From: DATHGT01 sp035317605
GTDB taxonomy: Bacteria; Methylomirabilota; Methylomirabilia; Rokubacteriales; CSP1-6
DNA length: 39,371 nt
Reading direction: 5' to 3'
NCBI GenBank assembly: GCA_035317605.1
Contig: DATHGT010000248.1
Span: forward strand, 1-39,371
The notes beneath the pieces were generated by a model, which saw only the letters and a program-made list of their open reading frames with translations, had not been told where the DNA came from and searched no databases. Of the stretch, positions 1-6,917 are shown piece after piece. The position numbers and the translations under genes are program-made. Numbering within the stretch: position 1 is the first letter of the stretch; each line of letters starts with the position of its first letter.

Positions 1-1742
1 GACAGCGGGACCAGACCGGCCACCGTGGCGGCCCACGTGTCGTTGACGAGGTTGAAGCGCTCGATCGGCGCCAGGCCGTCGGGCAGTCGGGCCAGCAACC
101 GCTCCAGCAGCTCACCGCTGTAGCGCACCCGATAGAATCCGTGGTCGCCTTCGTTGATCAGCACCGGGGCGCCGGTGGGCACCGGCAACCGCGTCTCGGC
201 ATCGCCGAGCATGACCCGCTGCGCGCGGCTGTCGACCCGGAGCTGCACGGGAACCTGCCAAGGTTGGGCGGTGCCCTCGTCCACGCGCGACGCCGGCTTC
301 CACGGCAACGGAGCCGGCGGCGCGGGCAGATACGTGAAGCGCTGCTGGCTCAGCACCAGCTCGCCGCCGTCGAGACGCGCGGACACGAGCGGGAAGCCGG
401 GCCGGAAGATCCAGCCGTCCATCACCGCGGGGATCGGCGCGCCCGCGGCCTGGCCCAGGGCCGCCCACAGATCTCCGGTGTCCGCGTTGCCGTAGGCGTG
501 CTCGCGCAGGTAGGCGCGCACCCCGTCGCGGAACACGTCGGGACCGAGGTACTGCTCGAGCATGCGCAGCACCGAGGCGCCCTTCTCGTAGGTGAGCACG
601 TCGAACATCGCGTCGGCGTCGCGCGGCGCGCGGACGGGAAACTCGATGGGGCGCGTGTTCCAGAGACCGTCGACCGCGAAGGCGGCCGCGCGCGAGACCC
701 CGAAGCTCGTCCAGCGCTGCCACTCGGGCTTCCACGCGTCGACGGCCAGCATCTCCATGAAGGTGGCGAAGGCCTCGTTGAGCCAGATCCCGTTCCACCA
801 GGTCATGGTCACCAGGTCGCCGAACCACATGTGGGCGTTCTCGTGGGCGACCACGTCGGCCACGCGCTCCAGTTCGGCGTGGGTGGCCGCGTTCTCGTCG
901 ATGAGCAGCGCGGTCTCGCGGAAGGTGATGGCCCCGAGGTTTTCCATGGCGCCGGCCGCGAAGTCGGGAATGGCGAGCAGGTCGAGCTTGTCCCCGGGAT
1001 ACGGGACGCCGTAGTAGTCCTCGAAGAAGCGGAGCGTGAACGCGCCGGCCTCGTGTCCGAAGGCGGCCAGGCGGCGCTTGCCCGGCACGCACCACACCCG
1101 CAGCGGCGTGCGGCCGAGCTGGCGCGGATCGGTCGACTCCAGCTCGCCGACCACGAAGGCCACGAGATACGTCGACATGCGGATCGTGTCCGCGAAGCGA
1201 ACGAGCTTGCGGCCGCCGTCGAGGCGGGTTTCGACGATCGAGGTGTTCGACACCGCGGTGAGCGCGGGATCGATGGAGAGCGTGGCCGCGAAGACGGCCT
1301 TGAAATCGGGCTCGTCCCAGCAGGGAAACGCGCGTCGCGCGTCGGTCGCCTCGAACTGGGTGGCGGCGATGGTGTGGGTGGCGCCGCCCGCGTCCTTGTA
1401 GGTGCTGCGGTAGAAGCCGCGGAGCTTGTCGTTGAGCATGCCGCGGAAGGTGAGGCGCAGACGCCACGCGCCGACCCCGAGCGGGCGCTCGAAGGCCAGG
1501 CGCGAGCGCTCGGCTTCTTCGTCGGCCGTCGCCGCGCCGGAGATCCGATCGCCGGCCGCGTTGTCCGCGCTCACCTCGGTGATCGCGAGCTCCGCGGTGT
1601 TGACGAAGACTTCGGCCGTCGCCTCCCGCACGTCGACGGCGATGATTTCGTGGCCGGTGAACGTGTGGGTGACCAGGTCCGGCTCGAGACGCAGGTCGTA
1701 GCGGCTGGGCACGACGGCTCGGGGCAGTCGATACGGATCCAC
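1..1742 (-). CDS. pepN: M1 family zinc aminopeptidase (aminopeptidase N-like), 3' end outside window
   Basis: Zinc metallopeptidase that removes N-terminal amino acids from peptides, probably in the cytoplasm since no signal peptide is visible. About 580 N-terminal codons are present and the gene runs off the left edge; family members are usually about 850 residues. The exopeptidase motif GAMEN lies at residues 264-268. The zinc site is HENAH (His300, Glu301, His304), with the third ligand Glu323 in WLNEAF, 18 residues later as expected. The region after the catalytic domain is only partly present. Start choice: GAGGAG (1754-1749, minus strand) abuts an ATG at 1748 but sits 6 nt before a GTG at 1742, so the GTG is preferred; the ATG adds two residues. 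It lies 53 bp downstream of the SRPBCC gene in the same direction and may be co-transcribed. Confidence 0.93.
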   Translation of the reverse strand, partial: MDPYRLPRAVVPSRYDLRLEPDLVTHTFTGHEIIAVDVREATAEVFVNTAELAITEVSADNAAGDRISGAATADEEAERSRLAFERPLGVGAWRLRLTFRGMLNDKLRGFYRSTYKDAGGATHTIAATQFEATDARRAFPCWDEPDFKAVFAATLSIDPALTAVSNTSIVETRLDGGRKLVRFADTIRMSTYLVAFVVGELESTDPRQLGRTPLRVWCVPGKRRLAAFGHEAGAFTLRFFEDYYGVPYPGDKLDLLAIPDFAAGAMENLGAITFRETALLIDENAATHAELERVADVVAHENAHMWFGDLVTMTWWNGIWLNEAFATFMEMLAVDAWKPEWQRWTSFGVSRAAAFAVDGLWNTRPIEFPVRAPRDADAMFDVLTYEKGASVLRMLEQYLGPDVFRDGVRAYLREHAYGNADTGDLWAALGQAAGAPIPAVMDGWIFRPGFPLVSARLDGGELVLSQQRFTYLPAPPAPLPWKPASRVDEGTAQPWQVPVQLRVDSRAQRVMLGDAETRLPVPTGAPVLINEGDHGFYRVRYSGELLERLLARLPDGLAPIERFNLVNDTWAATVAGLVPL

Positions 1743-1795
1743 GGGCATCTCCTCGGGTCGACTCGGAGGGGAGCTTCGGCCCCCCTTCCGACGCG

Positions 1796-2527
1796 CTAGG
1801 ATACCCGACGGTTGGGAATAGTCGAGGAAGTGACTTCGCCGGCTTCGACGGCGCGCTTGAATTCGCTCAGGTCGTTTTCGATCCGAGTGCCGGCGTCCTG
1901 GCCGAAGAGCGCGGCCACCGTGTGACCGGCCTCGCCGCCCGGCGGGTCGTACTGCAGCTCGACGCGCACGCGCGTGGAATGACCCTCGGGCATGCGCTCG
2001 AACCGCACCGAGCCCGCGTGGTCGACCGTGCCCCTCACCGATTGCCACGCGATCAGCTCGCCGGGCTGGTCGTTGATGATCTCGGCCTCCCACTGGATCG
2101 CCGGGACGCCGGGGGGCGTCGTGAGCGTCCAGCGCGAGCGCCGGTCGTCGAGACGCTCGACGCACTCGACGTGAGACATGAAGCGGGGCAGCTGCTGGAG
2201 ATCGCGCCACATGCGATAGAGCGCCTCGGGAGGCGCGTTGACCACGATCTCGCGCTCGATCTTCACGCCGCGGTTGCCGCGGGTCTCGCCGGTGAGCGTC
2301 GAGGCGCGATCGATGCCCAGCGATTCGTAGGCCTTGCAGTGACCCGTCATGCCGCGATAGACGAGCGCGCCGCCCAGTGCCGCGAACGCGACGCCGCTGA
2401 GGCGAATGCGGCCGAGTCCATAGAGACCCAGCACGACGCCGCCGAGGACGGAAAAGATTCGCTCCGCGTTGCCGACGTTGATCCCGCGTGCGGTGTGACC
2501 GCGAGCGCTCCCGATTCCCATGGCCAT
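1796..2527 (-). CDS. Membrane-anchored SRPBCC (polyketide cyclase/dehydrase-like) protein
   Basis: A 243-residue protein with two parts. Residues about 17-72 resemble the DUF2892/YgaP-type membrane segment: two short hydrophobic helices (about 24-38 and 43-58), each rich in Gly. Residues about 88-230 are an SRPBCC (START-like) ligand-binding domain, beginning with a KIEREIVVNAPPEALY-type first strand and containing the family's typical W-x-L...P-x-F-M-x-H-V pattern. SRPBCC domains bind hydrophobic ligands; no ligand can be assigned here. The start at 2527 is chosen because GGAGG stands a few bases upstream; an open frame extends further upstream but overlaps the DUF2877 gene. It sits 44 bp downstream of the DUF2877 gene and 53 bp upstream of the aminopeptidase, all on the minus strand. 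Confidence 0.85.
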   Translation of the reverse strand: MAMGIGSARGHTARGINVGNAERIFSVLGGVVLGLYGLGRIRLSGVAFAALGGALVYRGMTGHCKAYESLGIDRASTLTGETRGNRGVKIEREIVVNAPPEALYRMWRDLQQLPRFMSHVECVERLDDRRSRWTLTTPPGVPAIQWEAEIINDQPGELIAWQSVRGTVDHAGSVRFERMPEGHSTRVRVELQYDPPGGEAGHTVAALFGQDAGTRIENDLSEFKRAVEAGEVTSSTIPNRRVS

Positions 2528-2571
2528 CGTCTTCCTCCCCGGGGTGGTGTTGGGTTGGAACGTTGCAGCCG

Positions 2572-3480
2572 TCATGCCATGGACTCCGGCTTTCCGCCGT
2601 CGGTCGTCGCGGGGAGCTCGCACAGCGCCCCGAGAACACCGGTGAGCATGTCCCAACCTGACGAGTGGCCGATACGGACGAGCCGGGCCGCGGCATCGAG
2701 CGCACCCGCCGCGTCGTCGCGGGCGAGCGCGAGCGCGAGATCGTGCAGCGGCGCGTGCCCGCAGCCATCGAGCAGATCACCGAGCAAGGTCGCGCTGATC
2801 GGATGCGTCCGCTCGCGGGCGCGCGCGCGAATCACGACGGCGGCATTCTTCCAATCGTCGACAAACGCGCGTCGGGGGGGTATGGGGGGAGCCGTAGGGG
2901 CCCCCCATCCGGTAAACCCCCGCACGGTAAACCGCCGCGCGAAGAACGCACCGCCGACGAGATCGTCGCCGGCGGGCGTGAGACCGGGGCCGAGGCCGAG
3001 CAGGCGTTCACCGATCGTCGCCGCGGAGGCGGCGTCGCCCCGGGCGCACGACTCGAGAAAGCGGCGGGCGCGATCGGCGGCGTGGTCCAGCGGGAACGCG
3101 GGGCGCCGGCCGACCAGCAGCGCGCCGAACCCGTCGGGACGGCCGAGGCGATCGACGCCCTCGACGAGACGCCGGCTGGCCCGCGCGAGGATCGTGGGGT
3201 CGAGTCGTGAGTCGAGGGTGTGGGGCCGCCACTGGCGGGCCTCGCGCAGATCGAACGACGTCTCGATCCGCGCTCCCGCGTCGAGGTTCGGCGGGTCGTG
3301 GACGACGATCGCCCGCGTGTGCAAGATCGAACCCGGTGGCCCGAGCCAGACGATCTCGCCGCCGACGTCGAGGTAGAGCGAGCGCGAGAGCGCGGCGACG
3401 ACGGTGGCCACGGACGCCCCGTCGATCAGGCGCCGCGCCTTGTCGCCGACTTCGGTCACGCGAATCACGCGGGGCGGCAC
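2572..3480 (-). CDS. DUF2877 domain protein
   Basis: 302 residues with a GTG start. The diagnostic DUF2877 signature, LGLGPGLTPAGDD, is at residues 161-173. DUF2877 includes E. coli YlbF/AllH, which is encoded with FdrA-type proteins of oxamate/carbamoyl metabolism, but no fdrA-like partner is seen here, so function is unassigned. Residues about 185-203 (FTVRGFTGWGAP then a Pro-rich run) look like an insertion and are encoded by an unusual G-tract palindrome at about 2874-2933. A TACATT hexamer lies 9 nt before the GTG on the minus strand and could be a -10 element giving a very short leader. It is divergent from the cytochrome gene, with 133 bp between the starts. Confidence 0.8.
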   Translation of the reverse strand: MPPRVIRVTEVGDKARRLIDGASVATVVAALSRSLYLDVGGEIVWLGPPGSILHTRAIVVHDPPNLDAGARIETSFDLREARQWRPHTLDSRLDPTILARASRRLVEGVDRLGRPDGFGALLVGRRPAFPLDHAADRARRFLESCARGDAASAATIGERLLGLGPGLTPAGDDLVGGAFFARRFTVRGFTGWGAPTAPPIPPRRAFVDDWKNAAVVIRARARERTHPISATLLGDLLDGCGHAPLHDLALALARDDAAGALDAAARLVRIGHSSGWDMLTGVLGALCELPATTDGGKPESMA

Positions 3481-3601
3481 GGCGCTCGAAATGTAGCACG
3501 CGCGCGCCGTCGCTCTCGGACCGCCGGCGCTCGCGACCCGATCGCGCTCACGGATCGTTCTCGCCCGCGTGTCCGCGTCGCTCTCACCGGCGCGTCGCTG
3601 G

Positions 3602-3607
3602 TAAGGT
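3602..3607 (+). promoter_or_regulatory. Candidate -10 element of a leaderless promoter (cytochrome gene)
   Basis: TAAGGT, matching TANNNT, ends 6 nt before the ATG at 3614, the spacing expected if transcription starts on the A of the ATG. The same bases include AAGG, 7 nt before the ATG, so a conventional Shine-Dalgarno reading is equally possible here. Confidence 0.3.
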
Positions 3608-3613
3608 GGGCCG

Positions 3614-4834
3614 ATGTCGCGTGTCGTGCCGATCGTCGTGGGAGTGCTGCTCGCCGTGGCCGGCGTCGCCGTCGGCGCCGAATCGGTGACCGAGTTCGTG
3701 CGCCGTCACTGGGCGGCCCCGCTGCGGCCGCAAGGTCCACCGCCGAAGGGATGGAGCGCGCTCGAAGCGTCGCTTCAGCCGAAGGACTGTGGGACGTGCC
3801 ATCCCGTTCAGTACGGCGACTGGCGCACGAGCATCCACGCGGCGTCGATGGGACCCGGGGTCGCGGGTCAGCTCGTCGAGATGGCCGCGACCGATCCGGC
3901 GGCGGCGCTCGAATGTCCGGTGTGCCACGCGCCGCTGGCCGAGCAGTCGACGACCGTGCGCACGCGCTCGGGCATCGTCCCGAATCCCGCGCACGATCCG
4001 AGCCTGCGTCCTCAAGGCGTCGTGTGCGCCTCCTGCCACCTGCGCGGACGCCAGCGCTTCGGCCCGCCCCGCCGCGACGGCTCGCTGGTGAGCGCGGTGC
4101 CGCGCGCGCGGCTGCCCCATCGAGGCGTCACGCGGACGCCCGCGTTTCTCTCCAGCGAGTTCTGCCGCGACTGTCACCAGTTCAAGCCCGACGGGTTCGC
4201 GGTGAACGGCAAGCTGCTCCAGAACACCTACGAGGAATGGAAGGCGAGCCCGTTCGCGCGCGAGGGCACACAGTGCCAGGACTGCCACATGCCCGATCGC
4301 CGCCACCTCTGGCGCGGCATCCACGACGAGGCGATGGTGCGCTCCGGCCTCGAGATCACGCTCGAGCCCGACGCGCCCGCGCTCGCCGCCGGCGGGGACT
4401 TCACGGTGACGCTCGCCGTGCGCAACGCTCGCGTCGGCCACGCCTTTCCGACCTACGTGACCCCGCGGGTGATCCTGCGCGGCGAGCGGATCGACGGGGT
4501 CGGCCAGGTGATCGCGGCGAGCCGTCGAGAGATCGTGATCGCCCGTGAGGTCGAGCTGGATCTCTCGCGCGAATTTTCCGACACGCGCCTGGCGCCGGGC
4601 CAGAGCGCGCGCTTGCGCTACACGGGGCGCGCCGAGAGCGGGGATGCGCGCGTCCGCCTCAGCGTGATCGTCGAGCCCGACGCCTTCTACACGCGCTTCT
4701 TCGAGACCCTGCTCGCCCAGGGGGCCGGGCGAGGGGAATCGCAGATCCGCGAGGCGCTCGAGGCCACGCGCCGCTCGCCGTTCGTGGTCTTCCAGCGCGA
4801 GCTGGCGATCGGGGGCGAGGCGGCGGGACGCTAA
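3614..4834 (+). CDS. Secreted pentahaem c-type cytochrome (cytochrome c554-like)
   Basis: 406 residues beginning with a signal peptide (hydrophobic core about residues 4-20, AxA-like end near 22), so the protein should act outside the cytoplasmic membrane. Five CXXCH haem-attachment motifs are visible: C59-H63, C101-H105, C138-H142, C184-H188 and C221-H225. The layout resembles the cytochrome c554/multihaem family. The C-terminal third (about 245-395) has no haem motifs and forms a beta-rich domain with a GHAFPT motif seen at the end of some multihaem cytochromes. It is likely to carry electrons in respiration; donor and acceptor cannot be read from the sequence. No cytochrome maturation or quinol oxidase gene is adjacent. 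It is a single-gene unit, convergent with the gamma-glutamyltransferase gene. Confidence 0.88.
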   Translation: MSRVVPIVVGVLLAVAGVAVGAESVTEFVRRHWAAPLRPQGPPPKGWSALEASLQPKDCGTCHPVQYGDWRTSIHAASMGPGVAGQLVEMAATDPAAALECPVCHAPLAEQSTTVRTRSGIVPNPAHDPSLRPQGVVCASCHLRGRQRFGPPRRDGSLVSAVPRARLPHRGVTRTPAFLSSEFCRDCHQFKPDGFAVNGKLLQNTYEEWKASPFAREGTQCQDCHMPDRRHLWRGIHDEAMVRSGLEITLEPDAPALAAGGDFTVTLAVRNARVGHAFPTYVTPRVILRGERIDGVGQVIAASRREIVIAREVELDLSREFSDTRLAPGQSARLRYTGRAESGDARVRLSVIVEPDAFYTRFFETLLAQGAGRGESQIREALEATRRSPFVVFQRELAIGGEAAGR

Positions 4835-4844
4835 TCTAGTGGAG

Positions 4845-4976
4845 CTCGGGGAATTGGTTGACCGTCTCACGGCGGAGGTCGGCTGGCCTGGGTCCTCAAA
4901 AAGAGGAGCTTCGCTCCTCTTTTCTGCGAAATCGGCGCTCGACCCCCGCCGTGAGACGGTCAACCAATTCCCCGAG
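4845..4976. repeat. 132-bp concentric palindromic element
   Basis: Perfect 31-bp inverted repeats form the ends (4845-4875 and 4946-4976). A perfect 11-bp stem with a 3-nt loop (4899-4909 / 4913-4923) sits in the middle. The two centres, 4910.5 and 4911, coincide. The space between the stems is partly complementary as well. The whole could fold as one long hairpin or cruciform. It lies between the stop codons of convergent genes. No coding potential is claimed. It may be a small non-autonomous mobile or palindromic repeat that also serves as a two-way terminator. Confidence 0.85.
4899..4923. terminator. Bidirectional intrinsic terminator
   Basis: An 11-bp perfect stem (AAAAGAGGAGC / GCTCCTCTTTT) closed by a 3-nt loop. 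The T-run on one strand is matched by an A-run on the other, so it can terminate in both directions. It lies between the stop of the cytochrome gene (4834) and the stop of the gamma-glutamyltransferase gene (5003), where a shared terminator is expected. Confidence 0.75.
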
Positions 4977-5002
4977 AATCATTGGAGGTTCCGCGAGAAT
5001 CA

Positions 5003-6619
5003 TCAGAGGCCGAGGGCGGCGCCGTCCGCCCGCGGGTCCGACGCGCCGCGGATCGTGCCGTCGGCGCCGATCTCGATCACCTGGGCGTGGCCCATGAGAT
5101 CGCTCCAGGGCTCGACGGTGAGCGCGTCGTGGCCGCGCGCTCGCAACGCCTCGATCACACTCTCCGGGAATCGCGCCTCCAGCCGCAACGCGCGCGTGGT
5201 CTCGCCCCACGTGCGCCCGAGCAGCCAGCGCGGCGCCTCCACCGCGGCCTGAATGCCGTGGCCCCGGTCGACGAGCCGGGTGACCAGCGCGGCCTGGGTC
5301 TGGGGCTGGCCTTCACCACCCATCGTGCCGTACACGAAGCGCGGTCGTCCGTCGACCAGGTACATCGAGGGGATCAGCGTGTGGGCGGTGCGCTTGCGCG
5401 GGGCCAGCGCGTTCGGGTGGGCCGGGTCGAGCGAGAAGAAGCAGCCCCGGTTCTGGAGCAGCACCCCGGTCTCGCCGGCGACGACGGCGGCGCCGAACTC
5501 GTGGTAGATGCTCTGGATCAGGCAGGCCGCGTTGCCGACGGCGTCCGCGGTGACGATCGCGATCGTGTCGCCGTCCGCGGCCGTCCCGTCCACCGGCATC
5601 GCGCGGGCCATCGAGATGCGCTCGCGGCGCCGGGCCAAGCGCGCGCCCTCGAGACACGTCGCGACGGGAACGCTGACCACGTCCGGGTCGGCCAGCCAGC
5701 GGTCGCGGTCCTCGAACGCGACCTTGGTCGCCTCGACCACGAGGTGGACGTGGTCCGCGTCGTCGAGCGTGCCGACGTCGAAGCCGTCGAGCAGACCGAG
5801 AATCGCCAGCGCCGCGAACCCCTGGGTGGGAGGCGGCAGACTCACGGCCTCACCGCCGCGGTACGCGATCCGCAGCGGGTCGACCCATTCGGCGCGATGC
5901 TCGGCGAAGTCCTCGGCGCGCAACGGGCTGCCCAGCGCGCCGGCCGCGGCCGCGATGCGCTGACCCAGCCCTCCGCGATAGAACTCGTCGGCCCCGCCGT
6001 CGGCGATCAGCGCGAGCGTCCGGGCGAGGTCGGGCTGGGTGAAGCGTCCGCCGCGCAGCCGGTCGGGATGAAAGATCGGCCAGAAGCTCCGGCGCACTTC
6101 ATCGGCGACACCGCCGGCGAACAGCGGCGCGGCCAGCGCGGTGACCCGCCGCTGTCCGTCGGACACCTCGAAGCCGTCGCGAGCGTGAGCGACCGCGTGC
6201 TCGAGCAGCGCCGGCCAGGGGAGCGGCGATCCCAAGCTCTCGCGGCTTTCGACGTGAGCGGACCACCAGCCCGCCACCGTTCCCGGAACCGTGAGCGCCG
6301 CGGGTCCGCCGCGCGGCGCGATCGAATCGCCGAAGGTCCTGCGATACCAGTCGGCGTCGACACCCGCCGCCGAGCGCCCCGCCGCATTCAATCCCCTGAG
6401 GCGGCCATGCGCGGCGTCGTAGATCAACCAGAAGCTGTCGCCGCCGATCCCGTTCATGTGCGGATACACGACCGCGATCGTGATCGCCGCCGCCACCGCC
6501 GCGTCGATCGCATTCCCCCCGTCGCGCAGCGCCGCCACCCCCGCCTCCGACGCCAGCCGGTGCGGCGCACACACCATCCCACGACGACTCACAGCCTCGC
6601 TCCACCGCGTCGACGACAT
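5003..6619 (-). CDS. ggt: Gamma-glutamyltransferase family protein (cytoplasmic type)
   Basis: Ntn-hydrolase of the gamma-glutamyltransferase/cephalosporin acylase family, which splits itself and then transfers or hydrolyses gamma-glutamyl groups (for example from glutathione). 538 residues from the ATG at 6619. The N-terminal signature GGNAIDAAVAAA is at about 34-45. The probable autocleavage site and nucleophile is Thr352 in GDTIAIV, followed by the small-subunit sequence with Q-N-R-G (about 387-395) and a YGTMGGEGQ oxyanion-type loop. There is no signal peptide, unlike E. coli Ggt and like YwrD-type enzymes. The ATG at 6628 in the same frame is less likely because it overlaps the candidate -10 TAGGAT. 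The downstream end faces the cytochrome gene across the palindromic element. Confidence 0.9.
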   Translation of the reverse strand: MSSTRWSEAVSRRGMVCAPHRLASEAGVAALRDGGNAIDAAVAAAITIAVVYPHMNGIGGDSFWLIYDAAHGRLRGLNAAGRSAAGVDADWYRRTFGDSIAPRGGPAALTVPGTVAGWWSAHVESRESLGSPLPWPALLEHAVAHARDGFEVSDGQRRVTALAAPLFAGGVADEVRRSFWPIFHPDRLRGGRFTQPDLARTLALIADGGADEFYRGGLGQRIAAAAGALGSPLRAEDFAEHRAEWVDPLRIAYRGGEAVSLPPPTQGFAALAILGLLDGFDVGTLDDADHVHLVVEATKVAFEDRDRWLADPDVVSVPVATCLEGARLARRRERISMARAMPVDGTAADGDTIAIVTADAVGNAACLIQSIYHEFGAAVVAGETGVLLQNRGCFFSLDPAHPNALAPRKRTAHTLIPSMYLVDGRPRFVYGTMGGEGQPQTQAALVTRLVDRGHGIQAAVEAPRWLLGRTWGETTRALRLEARFPESVIEALRARGHDALTVEPWSDLMGHAQVIEIGADGTIRGASDPRADGAALGL

Positions 6620-6626
6620 GCCGCCC

Positions 6627-6632
6627 ATCCTA
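6627..6632 (-). promoter_or_regulatory. Candidate -10 element of a leaderless promoter (ggt)
   Basis: TAGGAT on the minus strand, 7 nt before the ATG at 6619. No better-placed Shine-Dalgarno sequence is visible, apart from the AGGA within the hexamer itself, 8 nt from the ATG. Confidence 0.35.
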
Positions 6633-6669
6633 GCAGCGCGGATTAATCGCCAATGATCCAACCCTGACC

Positions 6670-6809
6670 GGACGGGTGGCACCGGGGTGGCCCGGCCGTG
6701 CAGGCGAAGTGGGACCCCTTCGTCCCGTCCGCAGTGCGAAGCACTGCGATTCGGGCGAACGGGTGACGCAGCCTGCACGGCCGGGCCACCCCGGTGACAG
6801 GACCCGTCC
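6670..6809. repeat. 140-bp concentric palindromic element in a divergent promoter region
   Basis: Perfect 25-bp inverted repeats (6680-6704 and 6772-6796) are flanked by a further matching 8-bp pair (6670-6677 / 6802-6809). A perfect 7-bp stem with a GAA loop (6731-6737 / 6741-6747) lies at the centre. The centres of the three stems (6739.5, 6738 and 6739) coincide, and the spacers between stems are also largely complementary. It has the same build as the element at 4845-4976 but a different sequence. It lies upstream of both divergent genes ggt and the reductase/hydratase fusion. Confidence 0.85.
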
Positions 6810-6915
6810 GCCACGCGCGTTCGATCGATGGCGACTTGCCGCCACGCGATAGAGTGACGGACCCCGTCCGCCACGCGCGTTCGATCGATGGACCCGGCGC
6901 GCGATAGAGTGATGG
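6803..6915 (+). repeat. Imperfect direct repeat (60-bp period) before the reductase/hydratase gene
   Basis: A 29-bp sequence at 6803-6831 recurs exactly at 6863-6891, containing the palindromic core TCGATCGA. Each copy is followed by CGCGATAGAGTGA (6845-6857 and 6900-6912; period 55). The second downstream copy supplies the TAGAGT hexamer 7 nt before the ATG at 6918. The duplication therefore repeats the presumed core promoter, and the TCGATCGA palindrome could be an operator. Confidence 0.7.
6905..6910 (+). promoter_or_regulatory. Candidate -10 element of a leaderless promoter (reductase/hydratase fusion)
   Basis: TAGAGT (TANNNT) ends 7 nt before the ATG at 6918. No Shine-Dalgarno sequence lies between them. 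The hexamer is part of the direct repeat at 6803-6915. Confidence 0.4.
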
Positions 6916-6917
6916 CC

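Noticed and set aside
4839..5252. A 137-codon plus-strand frame after the cytochrome gene
   Set aside because: It is made from the palindrome arms and the complement of ggt and has no protein-like features.
6888..6917. An earlier ATG (6888) for the reductase/hydratase protein
   Set aside because: It lies inside the direct repeat and upstream of the candidate -10 element, with no ribosome-binding site; the ATG at 6918 fits the leaderless spacing.
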